Of a DNA stretch of 5,774 nucleotides, positions 1 through 5,774 are shown one piece after another. The stretch is from Flavobacteriales bacterium. Lineage in GTDB: Bacteria; Bacteroidota; Bacteroidia; Flavobacteriales_D; Cryomorphaceae. The stretch spans positions 1 to 5,774 of the forward strand of contig JAIVHQ010000303.1 in assembly GCA_020200995.1 (NCBI GenBank), given 5' to 3'. The notes under the pieces are model-generated. The model was not told the DNA's origin and ran no database searches. It saw only the letters and a list, made by a program, of their open reading frames with translations. How positions within the stretch are numbered: the first letter of the stretch is position 1; the number at the start of each line of letters is the position of its first letter. Both the position numbers and the translations under genes were made by a program.

Positions 1-1455
<1,455 letters not shown>

Positions 1456-1459
1456 AAAC

Positions 1460-1481
1460 GGCTCAGTGCTGTAACTCAGCC
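1460..1481. terminator. Weak imperfect hairpin in the convergent intergenic gap, possible terminator
   Basis: An inverted repeat lies five bases after the hutU stop: arm GGCTCAGT (1460-1467), a 6-base loop, then arm ACTCAGCC (1474-1481). It pairs as 4 bp, one C-C mismatch, then 3 bp. The following bases (TGCCAAAATCTTTTA) contain only a late, short T run, so this is not a textbook intrinsic terminator. On the other strand the stem is followed by GTTTCT, which is weaker still. Its place between two convergent genes is what one would expect of a shared terminator, but the structure alone does not prove it. The remainder of the 69-base gap is AT-rich and shows nothing else. Confidence 0.3.
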
Positions 1482-1524
1482 TGCCAAAATCTTTTAGGCC
1501 TTGTCGATTAAAATAAATTCAGGA

Positions 1525-2694
1525 TTACTCCCTGACTTTTGAAATATTGTGCGTGGTCTTCTCAATGGCCCTCAGCGTCTCCTCAGCCACAGCCGACCAC
1601 CGAAACCCCTCTTTAACACGGGCAATGGAAGCTTCACGCATGGCAGTGAGTTCGGTTTCGGAGATGCGGTTCATCTCCCTCAGGGCCGACTTGAGCTCGC
1701 TCTGCTTCAGCGGTTCGATCAGGTATCCATTTTCCTCATCCACCAAGGCGGGCACCGCGCCTACACGGGTTGCAATCACGGCAAGCCCCCTGGCCATTCC
1801 TTCCAAAATCACATTTGGCATGCCCTCTGAGTGGCTCGGAGTCACCAGTACATGGCAGTGGTCAATGATGTCGCGGAGTTTTTTAGAATCACGTATTTCA
1901 CCGTGGTAGATGCAGCTTTCAGAGTCCAATTGTTTCTGCTCGGGAATGGGACCTACCCAGTGAAATTCACTTCCGCTTTCCGAAATAATGCCCCTGCAAC
2001 GCAGCAATTCGTCGATGCCCTTTCGCCTCTCATTGCGCCCGATAAATAGAAATCGCCGCTTACCGTTTTCCTGTTTGGGCGCCTGAACAATCCATTCGTC
2101 ATCGATTCCCGACGGGATGTTGACGATACGTTCGGGCTCTACCCCCATTTTCTCGATGATCGATGTGATTTCGCCACCGTATGAAAAGACCACACTTGCC
2201 TCCCGGTTCATAAACACCACGGGCGGACGCAGCATAAACTGGATCAGTTTCACCTTAATGTCTCCGCTTTTCTGGAACATTTCATAACCGTGAAATTTGA
2301 CTCCGACGGGTGCCATGTGCTGGCCTTTTTGCTTGTGTTCAAGCAGGCACCAGGCGGTGTAGCCCTTGGAGTATATAAAATCGAAATTGCGCCATTCTGT
2401 TTGCAGAGACTCATACACTTGGCATGAATAGCGGTACGACTCGCGCAGGTAATGGCCGGGCAGCGCTCCCGCTTTGGGAAATTGAAAGCCCAGAACGCGG
2501 AGCATTCCGTCAGGCGCTTCCAGAAGAGATGCAACTTCAGCTTCATCGGGTATATCATCGTCGTGCCCGACGCAATGAATCAATGTGAGCTCCACGCCCA
2601 ATTTCAAAAAGTGGCGTGCGAGGTGGTAAGAATGCCGTTGCATCCCCCCTGTTACGTATGGTGAAATACCGTCGGTGAGAAGGGCTATTCGCAT
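1525..2694 (-). CDS. Glycosyltransferase, GT4-like (GT-B fold), last gene of the glycan block
   Basis: A 389-residue retaining-type glycosyltransferase, probably transferring a sugar from a nucleotide donor to a surface-glycan intermediate at the cytoplasmic side of the membrane. Domains: an N-terminal acceptor-side Rossmann domain (about 1-190) opening with MRIALLTDG and the GG loop VTGGMQRH (14-21), with HGYE at 135-138; the linker motif IPSGID at 193-198; and a C-terminal donor domain with FIGRNERRKG (217-226) and a canonical E-x7-E pair, E290 and E298, within SEGMPNVILEGMARG. Length is normal for the family. No signal peptide or membrane segment is evident. The ATG at 2694 overlaps the end of the upstream transferase by 10 bases, suggesting translational coupling; no Shine-Dalgarno is seen. 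A hand count of 1921-2460 gives about 50% GC, against about 61% in part of the epimerase (4381-4740). Donor and acceptor sugars cannot be told from sequence. Confidence 0.92.
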   Translation of the reverse strand: MRIALLTDGISPYVTGGMQRHSYHLARHFLKLGVELTLIHCVGHDDDIPDEAEVASLLEAPDGMLRVLGFQFPKAGALPGHYLRESYRYSCQVYESLQTEWRNFDFIYSKGYTAWCLLEHKQKGQHMAPVGVKFHGYEMFQKSGDIKVKLIQFMLRPPVVFMNREASVVFSYGGEITSIIEKMGVEPERIVNIPSGIDDEWIVQAPKQENGKRRFLFIGRNERRKGIDELLRCRGIISESGSEFHWVGPIPEQKQLDSESCIYHGEIRDSKKLRDIIDHCHVLVTPSHSEGMPNVILEGMARGLAVIATRVGAVPALVDEENGYLIEPLKQSELKSALREMNRISETELTAMREASIARVKEGFRWSAVAEETLRAIEKTTHNISKVRE

Positions 2695-3869
2695 AGGGTC
2701 AATACTTTTGCGGCAGCGGTGTCCCAGGTGTGCTCGAGAAGTACCTTGTGGTGCCAGGTTTCTGCCAGGCGCTTGCGAAGCGATTCATCTGAGATCAACA
2801 TGCGCATCGCGTCTGAAATCGATTCTACATTCGGTTTAACGATCACCCCGGTGGTTTTGTCCATCACCTCCTTCACAGGCTCCGTATCCGGCGCGATGAC
2901 GGGTTTTTTGAGCAAGCCGTATTCAAATATTTTGACGGGCGATCCGTACCAATTGCTTTTTGCCATACAGCAAATATCCATGAGTTCGATGTAAAGATAA
3001 ACATCCCGGTGAGGTACGCTTCCCGTGAAAATTACATCTCCGAACACTCCGAGCCGCTTGGCCAATGCGCGCAATTCGGGCACGGATTCACCGTCGCCCA
3101 CGATTAGCAATTTGGTGCGGGGGGCCTTGGGCAGCCCGGCAAAGGCCTCGATCAGCAAATCCACCCCGTGATAAGGGAAAATCGAGCCCACAAAGCCCAA
3201 CACCAATGCCGACCCGAGCTGCAGTTCTTCGCGCAAATCGTCGGGACGATCGCCGCTGTGGATCACCTCATCGGGATTTACGCAGTTGGGCAAAACCACA
3301 GTTTTTGTAGCAGCCTCTTCAGCGATACCTCCGAAATAATCTGCCAAGGCCGTGCTCACCGTGGTAATTCCGTTGGTTTCAATCAAGATCTGACGCAGGT
3401 TGTCTGCGGCTGTTTTCACGAGGTAGCTGTCGCCCGAAAAATACCTGCGCTCCTCAGGGTATGGTGCGTTGATCTCGGAAATATGAGTTACGCCTGTTGC
3501 CTTCGCCGTGCGCACACCGGAATTTTGCAAGTAGGCCACCCGCTCGTAAATCATGTCGGGTTGGTAGTCTTCCACAGCCTTGCGAAGCATGCGCTCCATG
3601 CGCAAGTCGAAGCGAATGAGCTGAATATCACGGACAGTTTCCCAAAGTTTACGGGGAATGTAGCGCTTCCATCCGCGCAGGGTTTTTATCACTCCTTCCT
3701 TTCCTGTCGCCACGGGGGCAGCTCTGCCACCCAAATCGGCGGCGATCAATGTCTTCACCTCCACACCCGCCTTTCGCCATGCACCGACCATTTCGCGCAT
3801 GTGGGTACCGTAGCCTGTCGGGGCCTCCATGCTGAGTCGCGGATGCGGTGAGTAATAGAGGATTTTCAT
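2685..3869 (-). CDS. Glycosyltransferase, GT4-like (GT-B fold)
   Basis: A 394-residue GT-B glycosyltransferase, presumably a sugar transferase in surface-polysaccharide assembly. The N-terminus MKILYYSPHP and the PTGYGTHMREM stretch (17-27) form the first Rossmann domain with its acceptor-side loop. NAPYPEE lies at 134-140, and the inter-domain motif LPNCVN at 193-198. The donor domain starts with LGFVGSIFPYHGVDLLIEAF (224-243), has LLIVGDG (254-260), and carries GSPVKIFEYG (309-318). Here only the second Glu (E316) of the usual E-x7-E pair is present; Tyr308 takes the first position, as in other GSPxKxFEY-type members. I chose the ATG at 3869, which shares one base with the epimerase stop (TGATG). 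A TTG one codon upstream (3872) is possible but less likely. The 3' end overlaps the next gene by 10 bases. Substrates are unknown. Confidence 0.92.
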   Translation of the reverse strand: MKILYYSPHPRLSMEAPTGYGTHMREMVGAWRKAGVEVKTLIAADLGGRAAPVATGKEGVIKTLRGWKRYIPRKLWETVRDIQLIRFDLRMERMLRKAVEDYQPDMIYERVAYLQNSGVRTAKATGVTHISEINAPYPEERRYFSGDSYLVKTAADNLRQILIETNGITTVSTALADYFGGIAEEAATKTVVLPNCVNPDEVIHSGDRPDDLREELQLGSALVLGFVGSIFPYHGVDLLIEAFAGLPKAPRTKLLIVGDGESVPELRALAKRLGVFGDVIFTGSVPHRDVYLYIELMDICCMAKSNWYGSPVKIFEYGLLKKPVIAPDTEPVKEVMDKTTGVIVKPNVESISDAMRMLISDESLRKRLAETWHHKVLLEHTWDTAAAKVLTLCE

Positions 3870-4864
3870 CAATATCCGTTTTCGAAAAAGTCAGAAATTC
3901 TGCTCAAAACGCGGTGCGAGGCATTCCCATCCCAAAGTCGGGGTACTTCGCCACGCTTGTATGTCCCGTCGGAGATGCTGTCGGCCACGCGAACGATGGC
4001 ATCCACGTCAAAGTCCAAAAGTGTATTCGTGCCGATCTCTATGGTCGAAGGACGCTCCGTGTTTGGGCGCAGGGTGAGACAGGGCTTTTGCAAAAAGGTG
4101 GTTTCTTCCTGTATCCCGCCCGAGTCCGTGATTACAAACACACTTTCAGCAATGAGCTTTTGAAAATCGAAATACCCCTGAGGCTCAGTAAGCACAAGCC
4201 CGGGCAGCGGATCTACGTTGGAGGGGCGGTGGATGGTGGCCAGTGCGTAACTCCCCGGTGCTACGCCGAGGGTGTCGAGCACGGGTGATTGGTCGATATC
4301 TTCGGCAAAGGCCACCAGGGTATCGATCATGGTATTTCCCGTAAAGGCCAAGCCCTTTTCGGAAATGCCTTCCGCGCGCAGGTTGGCCAGTCCCGAATCT
4401 TCCGTGATAAAGTGGAGATCGCAGAGCACATCGGCCACCTTGCGGTTGCGCTCCTCGGGCATTCCGAGGTCTCGGCTGCGCAGGCCGCTCTCGAGGTGGG
4501 CAGCGGGAATGCCGCATTTATTGGCCGCCACAGCTCCGGCGAGGGTCGAATTTACATCGCCCACCACCATTACCAGGTCGGGTTTCTCTTCCGTAAAAAG
4601 GCGGGTGAGCCCGGCCATGGCCGCAGCAATCTGAAGCCCCGGATGTCCCGGCTCAATGTCCAGAAAAACATCGGGGCGCAATCCGAACCGGTCGAAGAAT
4701 ACCCCGGCCATTTTCTCGTCATAGTGCTGACCCGTGTGCACGATTTTGATGTCGATGTCGGGAAAATTCGCGGTGGCAACCTTCCTGAATTGGGTCACTT
4801 TCACAAAGTTGGGACGCGTCCCGATGACGATCCAAAGTTTTTTATTTCCGCTCGCTTCAGGCAT
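3869..4864 (-). CDS. wecB: UDP-N-acetylglucosamine 2-epimerase (non-hydrolysing), internally deleted
   Basis: The family interconverts UDP-GlcNAc and UDP-ManNAc in the cytosol, feeding ManNAc or ManNAcA into surface glycans. In order, from the ATG at 4864: GTRPN (15-19), HTGQHYD (43-49), GDVNST with Asp103 (102-107), HLESGLRS with Glu125 (123-130), MPEERNR (135-141), TGNT (175-178), HRPSNVD with His212 (212-218), TDSGGIQEE (246-254), NTERP (268-272) and a C-terminal LWDG. These match the catalytic Asp, Glu, Glu and His known for the E. coli enzyme. The protein is only 331 residues, against about 370-380 usual. All the shortfall falls between HRPSNVD and LVLTEPQGY, where about 40 residues including the conserved PxHPR-type segment are absent without loss of frame. 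Activity is therefore doubtful. The start overlaps the upstream transferase by 8 bases; a TTG two codons earlier (4870) is less likely. The family call is firm; function in this copy is not. Confidence 0.93.
   Translation of the reverse strand: MPEASGNKKLWIVIGTRPNFVKVTQFRKVATANFPDIDIKIVHTGQHYDEKMAGVFFDRFGLRPDVFLDIEPGHPGLQIAAAMAGLTRLFTEEKPDLVMVVGDVNSTLAGAVAANKCGIPAAHLESGLRSRDLGMPEERNRKVADVLCDLHFITEDSGLANLRAEGISEKGLAFTGNTMIDTLVAFAEDIDQSPVLDTLGVAPGSYALATIHRPSNVDPLPGLVLTEPQGYFDFQKLIAESVFVITDSGGIQEETTFLQKPCLTLRPNTERPSTIEIGTNTLLDFDVDAIVRVADSISDGTYKRGEVPRLWDGNASHRVLSRISDFFENGY
4196..4213 (-). other. Junction of an in-frame internal deletion in the epimerase gene
   Basis: Within the epimerase, the codons for HRPSNVD (4211-4231) run almost directly into those for LVLTEPQGYFDF, which begin at 4198 and continue toward lower coordinates. 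Only the four residues PLPG lie between. In full-length relatives, as I recall them, a helix, a strand ending in a PxHPR-type motif, and a second helix separate these blocks, about 40-45 residues or 120-135 bases. The PLPG residues probably belong to the far side of the gap, just before the LVLTEP strand. No stop codon or frame change accompanies it. The exact breakpoint cannot be fixed without an intact relative. Confidence 0.7.
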
Positions 4865-5774
4865 GGTCAAAGTCTGTCATCTTAATAAGGTTGCGCGTCA
4901 CATTGCCGGCCTCACGCGCTTCGATCCAGGCGGCATCGGTTTGCAAATCGGGTAACGAAGTTACGATTCGCCGCAGATTATCGGCCGTTTCGACCTCCGA
5001 CATAAAAATACCGAGCCCCCTGCCGGTGATTGTCTCCGAAAGGCTGCCCGACTCACCGAATGCCAAAATGGGCACCCCCGTGGCCGCGTATTCAAAAAGC
5101 TTCGTGGGGCTGCCGTTTCGCAAAAAGGCAGGAATCGGGTAGAGCAGCCAATCGGCGCGGGCCGCTTCTGCAAAAAATGTGCGGCTCGCCACGGGACTGT
5201 GGATTCGGAACCGCTCATGCGCGGCATCAGCCACCGATTTCGGAACGTCAGGCGACCACATATCGACCTCGAATGCTCCGTCGGCAGCACCTTCGGAAAG
5301 CATGCGGTAAAAAGGGTCCAGACCTTGATAAAGGTTGCCTCCGTAGACAATTTTCGGAATATCGGTGGCATGCGAAACCCGGTTGCGCACCACCTCATCG
5401 GTGTCGTAGCAATGCGGCAAGAGTTTAATGCGGTCTTTGGCCTCGGGGTATTTGCCGGCCAGCTCATCGGCGAGGGTTTCCCAGGGGGTGGTAATCAGGT
5501 CAAATCCCGCCACCACTGCCGCCTCGGCTTCTTCTTCAAATTTTTTCCGCTTGCCCGAGAGGGTGCTGTATCCGAAGGTGACCCCCGAGGTCCAGGGATC
5601 GCGAAAATCCGCGACAAACTTCACTTCCGGAAAAAGTGCTCGTAGCTTGAGTGTATACCAAGGCAGCCTGAAAGGAGCGGCGGTGATAAAGACGGTATCA
5701 GGTTTTTTTCGCACCAGTTGCTCCTTCAATGCTTTAAGGAATGCTACTTCGTCGTATAGGGCTCGGTCGTAAGG
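4857..5774 (-). CDS. Glycosyltransferase, GT4-like, 5' end cut by window edge
   Basis: This is the first visible gene of the minus-strand block. The frame is open to the window edge (first visible residues PYDRALYDEV), so the true start lies beyond 5774; the TTG at 5729 is internal. In the 305 visible residues: TAAPFRLPWYTLKLR followed by VADFRDPW (FRDPW at 57-61), the typical end of the N-terminal domain of many GT4-like enzymes from Bacteroidota; LLPHCYD at 118-124 in the inter-domain region; IVYGGNLYQG (142-151) opening the donor domain; and NGSPTKLFEYAATGVPIL (220-237) at the donor site. The second Glu of the E-x7-E pair (E228) is kept, while Asn220 sits at the first position. About 100 N-terminal residues are probably missing. 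Its 3' end overlaps the epimerase start by 8 bases, placing it in the same operon. Sugar specificity is unknown. Confidence 0.88.
   Translation of the reverse strand, partial: PYDRALYDEVAFLKALKEQLVRKKPDTVFITAAPFRLPWYTLKLRALFPEVKFVADFRDPWTSGVTFGYSTLSGKRKKFEEEAEAAVVAGFDLITTPWETLADELAGKYPEAKDRIKLLPHCYDTDEVVRNRVSHATDIPKIVYGGNLYQGLDPFYRMLSEGAADGAFEVDMWSPDVPKSVADAAHERFRIHSPVASRTFFAEAARADWLLYPIPAFLRNGSPTKLFEYAATGVPILAFGESGSLSETITGRGLGIFMSEVETADNLRRIVTSLPDLQTDAAWIEAREAGNVTRNLIKMTDFDHA

Noticed and set aside
3168..3851. 227-codon open frame on the + strand, opposite the second transferase
   Set aside because: It lies wholly antisense to a well-supported GT4-like gene, and its translation is rich in Cys and His with no recognisable motif. 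It is explained by the codon pattern of the real gene.
3867..3872. TTG at 3872 as start of the second transferase
   Set aside because: The adjacent ATG at 3869 gives the usual MKILYY-type N-terminus and a TGATG stop-start junction with the epimerase, so the TTG is not needed.
4289..4885. 198-codon open frame on the + strand, opposite the epimerase
   Set aside because: It is antisense to strongly conserved epimerase motifs and spans the junction with the next gene; no domain is recognisable.
5199..5645. 148-codon open frame on the + strand, opposite the edge-cut transferase
   Set aside because: It is antisense to a supported transferase, with no motif or start context of its own.
5727..5729. 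TTG at 5729 as the start of the edge gene
   Set aside because: The frame stays open to the window edge, and a start here would leave the N-terminal domain far too short for a GT-B enzyme. The gene is truncated by the window.

Overview
The window holds five protein-coding genes in two convergent blocks, and almost every base is coding. It most likely comes from a member of the Bacteroidota. Three things suggest this: the urocanate hydratase matches the long form found in that phylum and in animals; the UDP-GlcNAc 2-epimerase is of the type with GTRPN, HRPSNVD and a C-terminal LWDG motif common there; and none of the visible start codons has a clear Shine-Dalgarno sequence. This assignment is an inference from recall, not a search result.

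Left block, + strand, 1-1455: the C-terminal 484 residues of urocanate hydratase (hutU), the second enzyme of histidine breakdown. Its start lies outside the window. A 69-base gap (1456-1524) follows, containing one weak imperfect hairpin.

Right block, - strand, 1525-5774: a tightly packed run of four genes read from right to left. They are a GT4-like glycosyltransferase cut by the window edge, a non-hydrolysing UDP-GlcNAc 2-epimerase (wecB family), and two further GT4-like glycosyltransferases. Every junction overlaps (8, 1 and 10 bases), so the genes are almost certainly co-transcribed and probably translationally coupled. Together they look like the end of a surface-polysaccharide cluster (capsule, exopolysaccharide or O-antigen). 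The epimerase would supply UDP-ManNAc, and the transferases would add sugars to a lipid-linked or growing glycan. No polymerase, flippase or UDP-ManNAc dehydrogenase is visible, so the product cannot be named.

The most notable point is in the epimerase. Its reading frame is intact, but about 40 residues are missing right after HRPSNVD, removing the segment that normally carries the conserved PxHPR-type motif. The gene is therefore either a natural internal deletion, probably damaging, or an assembly collapse. The rest of the window looks ordinary, and I see no sign of an undescribed system.
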